A stretch of DNA of 64,000 nucleotides, taken from contig NZ_BCUV01000006.1 of the NCBI RefSeq assembly GCF_001591405.1, positions 372,001-436,000 of the forward strand, read 5' to 3'. This document shows, piece by piece, positions 1 to 7,693 of the stretch. The stretch's first letter is position 1. Each line of letters starts with the position of its first letter. The translations under genes were made by a program, and so were the position numbers. The notes under the pieces were generated by a model. It saw nothing but the letters and a program-made list of their open reading frames with translations. It did not search any database and was not told where the DNA came from. The stretch is from Janibacter terrae NBRC 107853 (GTDB lineage Bacteria; Actinomycetota; Actinomycetes; Actinomycetales; Dermatophilaceae).

Positions 1-19
1 CGTCCTCGGTGCTCACCGG

Positions 20-727
20 TCAGACCCCGAGGTAGGCCTGCTGCACCGCAGGGTCGTCAGCCAGGTCGGCGGCGGGACCGGAGAGGACCACCCTGCCCTC
101 CGCGAGGACGTACCCGGTGGTCGCGATCCTCAGCGCGGATCGCGCGTTCTGCTCTGCGAGCAGGACACCGATGCCCTCCCGGTTGATCCCGACGATGGCG
201 TCGAAGACCTGCTGCGTGATGAGCGGTGCCAGCCCCATCGACGGCTCGTCGAGGATGAGCATCTTCGGGTCCGACATCAGCGCACGACCGATGGCCACCA
301 TCTGCTGCTGCCCGCCCGAGAGGGAGCCCGCGTTCTGGTGGCTCTTGTCGCGCAGGACGGGGAAGAGATCGTAGGTGCGCGCGAGGAGCTCACGCACGCG
401 CTTCCTGTCCCGTCGACCGACGTAGGCACCGAGCGTGAGGTTCTTCTCCACCGACATCCGTGGGAAGAGGTGGCGTCCCTCGGGGCAGTGCGCGAGCCCC
501 CTGCGCACGATCGTCGCCGGTCGGGCCCGGGTGGTCTCCTCTCCGTCGAACTCCACGCGTCCGCTGGTCGGCCGCAGGATGCCGCTCACCGTGCGGAAGA
601 GCGTCGACTTCCCTGACCCGTTGGCGCCCAGGATGACCGTCAGCTCACCCGCCGGTGCGGTGATGTCGACCGAGTGCAGGACGTTGCCCGCGCCGTACCC
701 GGCGCTCAGGCCGGTGATGCTCATCAT
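20..727 (-). CDS. livF: Branched-chain amino acid-type ABC transporter ATP-binding protein LivF
   Basis: This is the second ATPase subunit of a Liv-type (HAAT) importer; it hydrolyses ATP on the cytoplasmic face to drive uptake through LivH/LivM. The protein is 235 residues, a normal LivF length. Walker A (GANGSGKS) lies at residues 34-41, the ABC signature LSGGQ at 136-140 and Walker B (MLILDEP) at about 156-162. LivF proteins typically have the CPEGRHLFPRMSVEKNL stretch, which is present at about 81-97. Its start overlaps the livG stop in an ATGATGA junction, so the ATG at 727 or the next ATG at 724 could be used. It is the last Liv gene visible in this operon. The transported substrate cannot be told from the sequence. 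Confidence 0.93.
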   Translation of the reverse strand: MMSITGLSAGYGAGNVLHSVDITAPAGELTVILGANGSGKSTLFRTVSGILRPTSGRVEFDGEETTRARPATIVRRGLAHCPEGRHLFPRMSVEKNLTLGAYVGRRDRKRVRELLARTYDLFPVLRDKSHQNAGSLSGGQQQMVAIGRALMSDPKMLILDEPSMGLAPLITQQVFDAIVGINREGIGVLLAEQNARSALRIATTGYVLAEGRVVLSGPAADLADDPAVQQAYLGV

Positions 728-1503
728 GATGCTGCTCCTGCCGCGCCCGCGTCGGCACCGAGGTAGGCCTCGATGACGAGCGGATCGTTCCTGATCTCCT
801 CCGGGGTGCCCATGGCGATGCGTTGACCGTGGTCCAGGACGACGATCTGGTCGGCCAAGTTCATCACCATCGACATCTTGTGCTCGACGAGGCAGACGGT
901 GATCCCGCGGGCGACGATCTGCCGGATGAGCATCCCGAAGGACTCCGTCTCCTCGTCGGTGGTCCCGGCGGCGGGCTCGTCGAGGAGCAGCAGGACCGGC
1001 TCGGTGGCGAGCGCCTGGGCGATCGAGATCCGCTTCTGCGCCTCCTGCGGGAGGGTGGAGGCGATCTCGTCCCTCAGGTGCGCCGCGCCGACGAACTCGA
1101 GCTCGCTCATCGACCTCGCGAGGCTGCGCCGCTCGTCCCGCCGGTGCCGCGGCGTGTGCAGCACCGCGTCGAGCGCGTTGGACGTCGAGCGCACGACGCT
1201 GGCGGCCCGCACGTTGTCCAGGACGGTGGCACCCTCGAAGAGGTGCGTCGTCTGGAAGGTCCGGGCGATGCCCTCCCGCACCGTCTGGTGCGGGTGCATG
1301 CCGGTGATGTCCTTGCCCCGGAAGGTCACGGTGCCGGAGGTCGGCCGGTAGAACCCCGCGAGCAGGTTGAACAAGGTCGACTTGCCAGCGCCGTTGGGTC
1401 CGATGATCGCCGTGACGCAGCCCTCCGGGACGTCGAAGTCGACGTCCTTGACCGCGTCCAGGCCACCGAAGGCCTTGCCGAGCCCACGTACCTCGAGCAA
1501 CAT
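724..1503 (-). CDS. livG: Branched-chain amino acid-type ABC transporter ATP-binding protein LivG
   Basis: This is the first ATPase subunit of the Liv-type importer, a partner of LivF. Walker A (GPNGAGKS) is at residues 35-42, the LivG-typical ARTFQ stretch near 80-84 and Walker B (LLLLDEPAAG) near 171-180. The signature region is odd: where LSGGQ or LPYGQ is usual, it reads LPQEAQKR (residues 151-158), without the conserved glycine. The ATG at 1503 overlaps the livM stop (TGATG) and sits about 6 bases after a GAGAGGGG-like ribosome site. A GTG one codon upstream (1506) is an alternative. The protein is 259 residues, normal for the family. Confidence 0.92.
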   Translation of the reverse strand: MLLEVRGLGKAFGGLDAVKDVDFDVPEGCVTAIIGPNGAGKSTLFNLLAGFYRPTSGTVTFRGKDITGMHPHQTVREGIARTFQTTHLFEGATVLDNVRAASVVRSTSNALDAVLHTPRHRRDERRSLARSMSELEFVGAAHLRDEIASTLPQEAQKRISIAQALATEPVLLLLDEPAAGTTDEETESFGMLIRQIVARGITVCLVEHKMSMVMNLADQIVVLDHGQRIAMGTPEEIRNDPLVIEAYLGADAGAAGAAS

Positions 1504-2510
1504 CACAGTCCCCTCTCCGTCGTGGTCGAGGCGACGGCGGCCTCGGGTGGCGAGGATCTGCGCCGTCGTCCCGCGATGAACTCGTTGAGGTACCCGACGA
1601 TCCCACGCGGGGCGAAGATGACGAGCAGGACGATGATCGGGCCGAGCACGATGAAGCGGTAGGCCTCGAGATCCTGCAGCATCTCGAAGAGGAAGGCCAC
1701 GAGGACGCTGCCGACGATCGGTCCCATGACCGTCCCCATCCCGCCGATGAGCAGGAAGAGGAGGAACTGGAAGGTCAGGTCGATCGACGCGGAGTCGGCG
1801 CCGATGAAGCCGTTGAGCGTGGCGAAGAGCCCGCCCGCCAGACCGGCCGTGCCCGCCGAGGCGGTGTAGGCCAGCTGCTTGCTCACGCCGACGTTGACCC
1901 CGATGGACTTCGCCAGGTCCTCAGAGGTGCGGATGGCCACGAGCGAGCGTCCCGCGTTGGAGCCGAGGATCGCGTGCGTCGTGTACGCCGCTCCGGCGAG
2001 GAAGAGCAGCACGAGGTAGTAGAGGGCCACCGGGTCCTCGAAGTCGATCGGACCGATGCCCTCGGGCAGCTTGATCCCGCTGACACCCGAGTGCGCGTGC
2101 GTCACCGACTCCCACCGGATGATGATGATGTAGATCAGGAACCCGAGCGCCATGGTGAAGATGGCGAAGTAGGCCCCCTGGGTCCGCAGGGCGATCAGCC
2201 CCGAGGCGTAGCCGAGCACCGTGGTGACGAGGACGGCGACCAGGAACGCGGTCCAGAAGGACCAGTCGTGGTCGGTCGTGGCCAGTCCCACGACGTAGGC
2301 ACCGACACCGAAGAAGGCACCGTGGGCCAGGGACAGCTGCCCGGTCAGGCCGAGGATGATGTTCATCCCGTAGGCCGCGATCGCGTAGACCGCCGCCGTG
2401 GTGACGATGCGCAGCAGGTAGGGCTGGCCCTCGACGAGGAACGGCGCCACGAGGAAGGCGATGAGGACGACGGCGACGCCGAGGAGCCGTGGCTTGAGCA
2501 TCGTGGTCAT
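1503..2510 (-). CDS. livM: Branched-chain amino acid-type ABC transporter permease LivM
   Basis: This is an integral membrane permease of the Liv-type importer, pairing with LivH to form the channel. It has 335 residues and about eight to ten hydrophobic helices. The family motif around NIILGLTGQLSLAHGAFFG is near residue 50, and the permease EAA-like loop (ASAGTAGLAGGLFA) lies in the C-terminal half. The ATG at 2510 overlaps the livH stop (ATGA), so translation is probably coupled. The frame stays open upstream but the composition there is out-of-frame and arginine-rich, so this ATG is preferred. A short basic, serine-rich tail follows the last helix. Confidence 0.92.
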   Translation of the reverse strand: MTTMLKPRLLGVAVVLIAFLVAPFLVEGQPYLLRIVTTAAVYAIAAYGMNIILGLTGQLSLAHGAFFGVGAYVVGLATTDHDWSFWTAFLVAVLVTTVLGYASGLIALRTQGAYFAIFTMALGFLIYIIIIRWESVTHAHSGVSGIKLPEGIGPIDFEDPVALYYLVLLFLAGAAYTTHAILGSNAGRSLVAIRTSEDLAKSIGVNVGVSKQLAYTASAGTAGLAGGLFATLNGFIGADSASIDLTFQFLLFLLIGGMGTVMGPIVGSVLVAFLFEMLQDLEAYRFIVLGPIIVLLVIFAPRGIVGYLNEFIAGRRRRSSPPEAAVASTTTERGL

Positions 2511-3373
2511 CGCTGCTCCACCATCCCGAAGAGCCCGGTCGGCTTGATCGCGAGCACGGCCATCAGGACGACGAAGACCGCCGCCTGCCCGGCGCCGACG
2601 GAGATGTAGGTCGAGGCCATGACCTCTGCCATCGCGATGACGAACCCACCGATGATGGCTCCGGGGAGGGAGCCGAGCCCGCCGAGGATGATGATCGCGA
2701 AGACGATGAGGCTCAGGGACTCCCCCATCCCGGGCGACAGCAGCTGGATCGGGGCGACGAGCCCCGCCGAGATCGCCACGAGGGCGAACGAGACGGCGAA
2801 GGTCAGCATCGAGACGACGTTGGGGTTGATGCCCACCAGAGCGGCACCGGTCCGGTCCTGCTCGATCGCCTCGATCGCCTGACCGTGCACGGACCTCTTG
2901 AGGAAGAAGGTCAGGGCGATCAGGACGACCATCGCGGTGACGATGATGATGATCCGCTGCCAGGAGATCTGCGCGCCGGCCACGGTCAGCCGCCCGTCGA
3001 AGGGGGACTCCATCCGTAGGAACCCGGTCCCCCAGACCTCTTGGACGACGGACGTCAGGAAGAACATCACGCCCACCGTCGCGATCATGTGGTGGGTGTG
3101 CGGCGCGTTGCGCAGCGGGTGGAAGATCAGCCGCTCGAAGACGACACCGATGGCCGCCAGCAGCACAGCCGCCAGCACGATGGCGACGACGTAGGGCAGC
3201 CCCACGTCGACGAGCAGGGTGTAGGTCAGGTACCCGCCGACCATGAAGAGCGCGCCGTGGGCGAGGTTGGGGAACCCGAGCACGCCGAAGACGAGGGTCA
3301 GGCCGATGGCGGCCAGGCAGTAGATGCCGCCGAGCGCCAGACCGTTGATGAGCTGCTGGATGAACAGGGTCAT
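2507..3373 (-). CDS. livH: Branched-chain amino acid-type ABC transporter permease LivH
   Basis: This is the second permease subunit of the Liv-type importer. It has 288 residues, is very hydrophobic, and begins with the classic LivH N-terminus (FIQQLINGLALGGIYCLAAIGL). A good ribosome site (GGAGGTGACGG) precedes the ATG at 3373. The gene lies 34 bases after the binding-protein gene and overlaps livM by four bases. It functions in the cytoplasmic membrane with LivM, LivG and LivF. Confidence 0.93.
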   Translation of the reverse strand: MTLFIQQLINGLALGGIYCLAAIGLTLVFGVLGFPNLAHGALFMVGGYLTYTLLVDVGLPYVVAIVLAAVLLAAIGVVFERLIFHPLRNAPHTHHMIATVGVMFFLTSVVQEVWGTGFLRMESPFDGRLTVAGAQISWQRIIIIVTAMVVLIALTFFLKRSVHGQAIEAIEQDRTGAALVGINPNVVSMLTFAVSFALVAISAGLVAPIQLLSPGMGESLSLIVFAIIILGGLGSLPGAIIGGFVIAMAEVMASTYISVGAGQAAVFVVLMAVLAIKPTGLFGMVEQR

Positions 3374-3407
3374 CCGTCACCTCCGTGGGGGTCGCTGGTC
3401 ACCGGGC

Positions 3408-4622
3408 TCATTCCTTCGGCTGGTCGATGTCGAAGGTCTCGTACTCGCCCTTGTCGTTGCGGTAGGCCGCCTTGAGCCCGTCGGAGACGAAGTGGCCCTT
3501 GTCGGTGATGCTGTCGGGCGCGAAGGCGACCTTGAACTTGTCGTCGACCTCGCCGACGGCCTCGGGCATGGCCTCGCGGATGGCCTCCGGGTCGTCGGTG
3601 CTGCCGGCCTTCTTCATCGCCTCGACGAAGACGGGGAGCGACTGGTAGTTGAGCGCGATGTCGGCGTTGACCGGCTTGTCGGAAGAGAACTTCTCCTGGT
3701 ACCGGGAGATGAAGTCCTCGGTCCCCTCGAACTCCTTGACGGGGGCGATGCCCACGGAGTTGTCGAGGTTCTCCGGCTCGGTGAACTCCTCCATCTCCTC
3801 GAACTTCGCCTGGTCGATGACCATGAAGGCACCGTCGTAGCCCTGCTTGCGGGCCTCCTCGATGATCAGCGCGGTCGGCTGCGAGGGGCCGCCGACGAGG
3901 ATGACGTCGGGCTTGCCGGCGAGCGTCTTGGACACGGGTCCTGCGAAGTCGGAGACGGTGCCGTAGTCGATGTTGTTGTTGGAGAGCACCTGGCCGCCGG
4001 CGTCCTGCCAGCTCTTGGTCGCCGCCTTGGTCCACTCCTGGCCGAACTCGCTCGAGGTCGTGAGGAGGCCGAGCTTGCCCTTGCCCTTGGTGTCGACCTT
4101 GTCGATGAAGGGGTCGATGTAGCTGGTGAAGGACGGCGGGATCATCACGGTGAGCTCGTTGCCGCTGGAGAGGATGTCCGGGTCGGAGCTGTAGGCGCCG
4201 ATGAGGAACTTGTCGCGCGAGGTGTTGAGCTCCTGGGCCGCCTTGATGCCACCAGCGTGCGGGACGAAGACGATCTTGGCGCCCTCCTTCTGCACGAGGC
4301 GCTGGGCGTTGGTCCCGGTGGTGCTCGGCTGGTACTGGTCGTCGAGGCTCTCGAGCTTCAGCGTGTACTGCTTGCCGTCGATCTCGACGCCCTCCTCGTT
4401 GAGGTCGTCGATCGCCATCTGCAGACCGTTCTGCACGTTGCGGCCGTACTCGGCAGCGCCGCCGCTGATCCCGGCGGAGTAGCCGATGACGAGGGTGTCG
4501 CCACCCGAACCGGCCCCTCCGTCGCTCCCCTCCCCGCCACAGGCAGCGAGAGCGAGCACCAGGCTTCCGCTCGCGGCCAGGGCGAAGGAACGGCGGACTC
4601 GGGACGAAGGAACAAGCGCCAT
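3408..4622 (-). CDS. Liv-type ABC transporter substrate-binding lipoprotein
   Basis: This is the extracytoplasmic solute receptor for the Liv-type importer. It has 404 residues. A basic N-terminus is followed by a hydrophobic stretch and a lipobox ending LALAAC, with the lipidated cysteine at residue 28, then a Gly/Ser-rich linker. The mature part is a periplasmic-binding-protein type 1 fold (Peripla_BP_6/LivK family) beginning near LVIGYSAGISGGAAEYG. It is the first gene of the operon and is read from the promoter at 4680-4708. Such proteins bind leucine-like amino acids, amides, urea or aromatic acids, and the ligand is not predictable here. Confidence 0.9.
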   Translation of the reverse strand: MALVPSSRVRRSFALAASGSLVLALAACGGEGSDGGAGSGGDTLVIGYSAGISGGAAEYGRNVQNGLQMAIDDLNEEGVEIDGKQYTLKLESLDDQYQPSTTGTNAQRLVQKEGAKIVFVPHAGGIKAAQELNTSRDKFLIGAYSSDPDILSSGNELTVMIPPSFTSYIDPFIDKVDTKGKGKLGLLTTSSEFGQEWTKAATKSWQDAGGQVLSNNNIDYGTVSDFAGPVSKTLAGKPDVILVGGPSQPTALIIEEARKQGYDGAFMVIDQAKFEEMEEFTEPENLDNSVGIAPVKEFEGTEDFISRYQEKFSSDKPVNADIALNYQSLPVFVEAMKKAGSTDDPEAIREAMPEAVGEVDDKFKVAFAPDSITDKGHFVSDGLKAAYRNDKGEYETFDIDQPKE

Positions 4623-4652
4623 CGGGAATCTCCTCGTTGAGAACCTCTGAAA

Positions 4653-4672
4653 TGAATCTGTGTTCAGATTCA
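4653..4672. promoter_or_regulatory. Operator-like palindrome at the transporter operon start site
   Basis: TGAATCTG (4653-4660), four bases, then CAGATTCA (4665-4672) form a perfect 8-bp-arm inverted repeat. It occupies about +1 to +20 relative to the promoter just upstream, the usual place for a TetR- or GntR-type repressor site. The regulator is not in this window. Confidence 0.6.
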
Positions 4673-4679
4673 GTTTGCG

Positions 4680-4708
4680 AACGTAGTGGTGCCCCTCACA
4701 ATTGTCAA
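4680..4708 (-). promoter_or_regulatory. Promoter of the Liv-type transporter operon
   Basis: On the minus strand there is a perfect -35 hexamer TTGACA (4703-4708), a 17-base spacer, and a -10 TACGTT (4680-4685). Transcription would start near 4673, giving a leader of about 50 bases before the ATG at 4622. This is one of the best sigma-70-type promoters in the window. Confidence 0.7.
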
Positions 4709-4742
4709 CGGCTGGCGTGCGACCCGCGTGTCGCAGGGCCCC

Positions 4743-5539
4743 TCAGGGTCCGGGGACGACCTCGTCGCCCAGCCGCAGCCCGCCCGCGCCGAGCGGGACC
4801 AGACGCGTGCCGAACCACGTCTTGCCCTCCCACCTGCGGTACTGCGAGAGCGTGCGGATCGGCTCCGGGCCCGTGGCCAGCGTGACCGGGTCGATCGTCG
4901 TCATGACGCAGCGGTCGCACACCTCGGCCGTCCGGTACCGGACGTCACCGATGCGCACCGTCGGCCACGCGTCCTCGACGAAGGCCTCCTCGCCGTCGAT
5001 GACGACGTTGGGGCGGAAGCGCAGCATGCTGAGCGGCTCCTCGTCCGCGCCCACCCACTCCTGCAGCCGGGCGAGCGAGACCTCGGAGGTGAGCAGCAGC
5101 GGCCCGGCGTCCGCGAGCGAGAGGGTGTCGCCCTCGAGGCCCCCGTGCGCGCCGGACATCCGCCGGACCCGCGGGTCCTCCTGCCACACGAGGCGCAGCG
5201 GGCGACCCACCCGGTCGCTGATCCACTCGCTGACGTCCTGGTCCGCGGGCGGGGCGAATCCCTGACGGGAGTGGCTCACCGGGACCGGTGGGAGACCGAG
5301 CGGGACGTCGACGAGGATGCTCTCCCCTTCGTCGTGGATGCGGATGGTCTCCTCGTCGACCTGCTCGGCCCACAGGCGCAGCAGGGCGTGCTCCTCGCGG
5401 CGGTGACCTTTTCCCCCGCCGGGTCGACGAGCGCCCATCGTCGGTCCCCGGCCAGGCCCCACGGCTCGACCTGCGCCGAGTCGACGTCGGTGCCCCCGAG
5501 GGACTTGACCGGGTAGATCCGCAGCTGGGTGACGCGCAT
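4743..5539 (-). pseudogene. MOSC domain protein, frameshifted
   Basis: The gene encodes a YcbX/MOCS2A-like MOSC protein (MOSC N-terminal beta-barrel plus MOSC domain), a family that handles sulfur on the molybdenum cofactor. The N-terminal half (MRVTQLRIYPVKSLGG ... VDPAGEKVTA, from 5539) and the C-terminal half (REEHALLRLWAEQVDEE ... GLRLGDEVVPG, ending 4743) are in different frames. The frame changes at about 5396-5401. Adding one C there (GCCGCG to GCCCGCG) would restore VTAREEHALL and give 265 residues, the usual family size. The conserved cysteine region (EVCDRC) is present. It is either a recent single-base deletion or a sequencing error; the rest is well preserved. Confidence 0.75.
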
Positions 5540-5570
5540 GCTCCCGATCGTAATGAGCAGGCCGGCGCCG

Positions 5571-6029
5571 TCAGGACTGGCGGGCGTGCTCGGCGGCGAG
5601 GACCGGGTGGACGTCGAGCGGGGAGGCGCTGATCGTCTGCGGGATCTCCACCGTCCGACCGTCCCGCAGGTGCAGCTCGACGACGGGACGTGCCGCCACC
5701 CGTCCGCGACCGACCGAGACGATGTGCGACCACGGGATCCACGCGCCGAGCTCGCGGATCCACACGCCCTCGGCGGCCGAGACGCGCACGTGGACGCCGG
5801 GACGCGCGAGCCTCCACACCGCGACGGGGATGCCGACGGCACCGAAGAAGACGATGAGCGCCACCCCGAGCATCCGCAGCAGTCCCTCGCCGCCGAGAAG
5901 GCACAGGCCGATGACGGTGAAGCCGAGGCAGAACATCAGGACGAAGACCATGCCCACGCGCGCGGCCCGGTACTCCAGCTCTTCGCCGCGGGCCAGCCGG
6001 GCGGCGTCGTCGGTGCTCATGGGGGACAT
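5571..6029 (-). CDS. Small membrane protein, PH-like
   Basis: This is a 152-residue protein with two close hydrophobic helices at about residues 26-72 (GMVFVLMFCLGFTVIG and ALIVFFGAVGIPVAVW). A soluble C-terminal domain of about 80 residues follows, rich in beta-strand patterns (VHVRVSAAEGVWIREL, IPWSHIVSVG, VVELHLRDGRTVEIP). This layout resembles bacterial PH-like membrane proteins of unknown role. A second ATG at 6020 is possible. The next gene upstream ends 15 bases away, so they may be cotranscribed. I cannot assign a function. Confidence 0.7.
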   Translation of the reverse strand: MSPMSTDDAARLARGEELEYRAARVGMVFVLMFCLGFTVIGLCLLGGEGLLRMLGVALIVFFGAVGIPVAVWRLARPGVHVRVSAAEGVWIRELGAWIPWSHIVSVGRGRVAARPVVELHLRDGRTVEIPQTISASPLDVHPVLAAEHARQS

Positions 6030-6044
6030 GCTCCCCCACGGGTC

Positions 6045-6410
6045 TCATGCCCCGACGGGCACCTCGTCCTCGGAGATCTCCTCGGCGCCGGGCACCCCGG
6101 GCTCGAGGCGATGATCGCCCGCGCGCTGCAGGGCGAACCAGCCGCCGAAGAAGGCGCTGAAGATCCCCGCCTCGGTGTCCTTGACGACGATCTGCGCGCA
6201 GTGCCCCGCCTGGACCCGGAAGGCCACCGCACCCGAGGTCGTCAGCCCGTCCTTGAGGTAGAGCACGTGCTTGCCCGACGGGATGTCGTAGCGGACCGAC
6301 GACTCGGACCCCCCGAGGACCCCGAGCTCGGTGGACCCGAGCATCACGTGCTTGCCTGCCAGGTGCTCCGGCGCGATGTCACCGGTGCTGATCTCGACTG
6401 CTGCGCCCAT
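6045..6410 (-). CDS. Conserved hypothetical protein
   Basis: This is a 121-residue soluble protein with no signal peptide. The start at 6410 is fixed by a strong ribosome site (AGGAGGTGCCCG). The sequence looks like a small beta-sandwich: KHVMLGSTELGVLGG, YDIPSGKHVLYLKDGLTTSG, VAFRVQAGHCAQIVVKD. It then has a short aromatic segment (SAFFGGWFALQRAG) and an acidic end. I do not recognise a family. It is divergent from the lipoprotein gene at 6605. Confidence 0.7.
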   Translation of the reverse strand: MGAAVEISTGDIAPEHLAGKHVMLGSTELGVLGGSESSVRYDIPSGKHVLYLKDGLTTSGAVAFRVQAGHCAQIVVKDTEAGIFSAFFGGWFALQRAGDHRLEPGVPGAEEISEDEVPVGA

Positions 6411-6495
6411 CGGGCACCTCCTGGTCTCGGTGGGCACGGTCGGGCGGCCGGGCCCTCACCCCCATGATGCTCCCCGGGCTGCGAGATGTCTCCCC

Positions 6496-6509
6496 ATGAC
6501 ACCTGTCAT
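6496..6509. promoter_or_regulatory. Short palindrome in a divergent intergenic region
   Basis: ATGACA-CC-TGTCAT is a 6-bp-arm inverted repeat with a 2-base centre. It lies in the 194-base gap between the divergent genes starting at 6410 (minus) and 6605 (plus). It could be an operator for either gene. No convincing -35/-10 pair accompanies it, so this is a weak call. Confidence 0.3.
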
Positions 6510-6604
6510 TGCGCAGTCGTGACATCGGGGACGCGCCGCAGCCACCTACCCGAGGTGACCCGTCGGTCACAATGGGGGCGACCCCCTTCGTCCGAGGAGC
6601 CCGC

Positions 6605-7693
6605 ATGCGCCGCACCGGTGTCACCGCGGGCCTCGTCGCGCTCGCGCTCGGCGGGGGGATGCTCGCGGCCTGCACGGACGAGGCACCCGGGGCGGGCTGC
6701 GACGCGGTGACGGCGGAGTTCGACTGGGCGACGCCGTCACGCGAGGACGACCGGCGCTTCGAGCTCACCGGACCCGGGTGGGTCGGTGGCGACTCGACGT
6801 ACTCCGTGGGGCTGCCCGACGGTCGCACGCTGTGGCTGTTCTCCGACTCCTTCATCGGTGAGGTCACCGCCGGGGGCACACCGCGACCGGGCATGGCGAT
6901 GGTCCACAACGCGCTCGTGGCCGAGGACGACTCCGGGCGCCTGAGCACGCACACGTCCGAGGGGCCCGAGTCCTTCTTCCCCGACCCGAGCGAGGACACC
7001 TACTACTGGGTGCAGGACGCGCTCGTGCAGGGCGAGGAGCTCGTCGTTTTCCTCTCCCTGACCCGCCGGGTCGGCGAGCAGGGCTTCGCGTGGGACCGCA
7101 ACGCCATGGCGCGGGTCTCGCTGCCGGGCCTCGAGGTGGAGGAGATCATCGACCCCGGCAGCTCCGGCACCGACCACGTCGCCTGGGGCGCCGGGGTGAT
7201 GCCAACACCGACGTACACCTACGTCTACGGCATCGAGGACCTCGAGCAGACCAAGCACCTGCACCTGGCGCGCGTGCCCGCCGGCAACCTCACCGACCGC
7301 ACCCGCTGGGAGTACCGGGGCGCCGACGGGTGGACGAGCGACCCGACGCGGAGCGCGCGGCTCACCGACGGCGTGGCCAACGAGCTGAGCGTCACGCCCT
7401 ACCGCGACGGCTACCTGATGATCTCCTCGGACACCTCGCAGCCCTTCAGCCCCGGGATCAACGCGTGGACGGCGTGCTCGCCGCAGGGCCCGTGGGCGGA
7501 CCCGCAGCGGATCTACGAGACCCCCGAGTCGGGACGCGGGCAGCACTTCACGTACAACGCGCACGGCCACCCCACGCTGTCCGACGACGAGCAGCTGCTC
7601 ATCTCGTACAACGTCAACACCTTCGACTTCGGTGAGCTGACCCGCGACCCGACGCTCTACCGGCCGAAGTTCATCACCCTCGACCTGGGGTGA
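6605..7693 (+). CDS. Secreted lipoprotein, DUF4185-like beta-propeller
   Basis: This is a 362-residue exported protein. The signal peptide (MRRTGVTAGLVALALGGGM) ends in a lipobox LAAC, so it should be membrane-anchored outside the cell. The mature part has propeller-like blades with repeated GRTLWLFSDSF, AMVHNALVAED, YYWVQDALVQ, HLHLARVPAG and PFSPGINAWTACSPQGPW segments. It resembles DUF4185/DUF5005 glycosidase-fold proteins. A catalytic role is not established. The gene runs 20 bases into the 3' end of the convergent peptidase gene. Confidence 0.75.
   Translation: MRRTGVTAGLVALALGGGMLAACTDEAPGAGCDAVTAEFDWATPSREDDRRFELTGPGWVGGDSTYSVGLPDGRTLWLFSDSFIGEVTAGGTPRPGMAMVHNALVAEDDSGRLSTHTSEGPESFFPDPSEDTYYWVQDALVQGEELVVFLSLTRRVGEQGFAWDRNAMARVSLPGLEVEEIIDPGSSGTDHVAWGAGVMPTPTYTYVYGIEDLEQTKHLHLARVPAGNLTDRTRWEYRGADGWTSDPTRSARLTDGVANELSVTPYRDGYLMISSDTSQPFSPGINAWTACSPQGPWADPQRIYETPESGRGQHFTYNAHGHPTLSDDEQLLISYNVNTFDFGELTRDPTLYRPKFITLDLG

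Noticed and set aside
5390-5410. Programmed frameshifting in the MOSC gene
   Set aside because: No slippery heptamer plus downstream stem-loop was found, and the family has no known recoding. A deletion or sequencing error is simpler.
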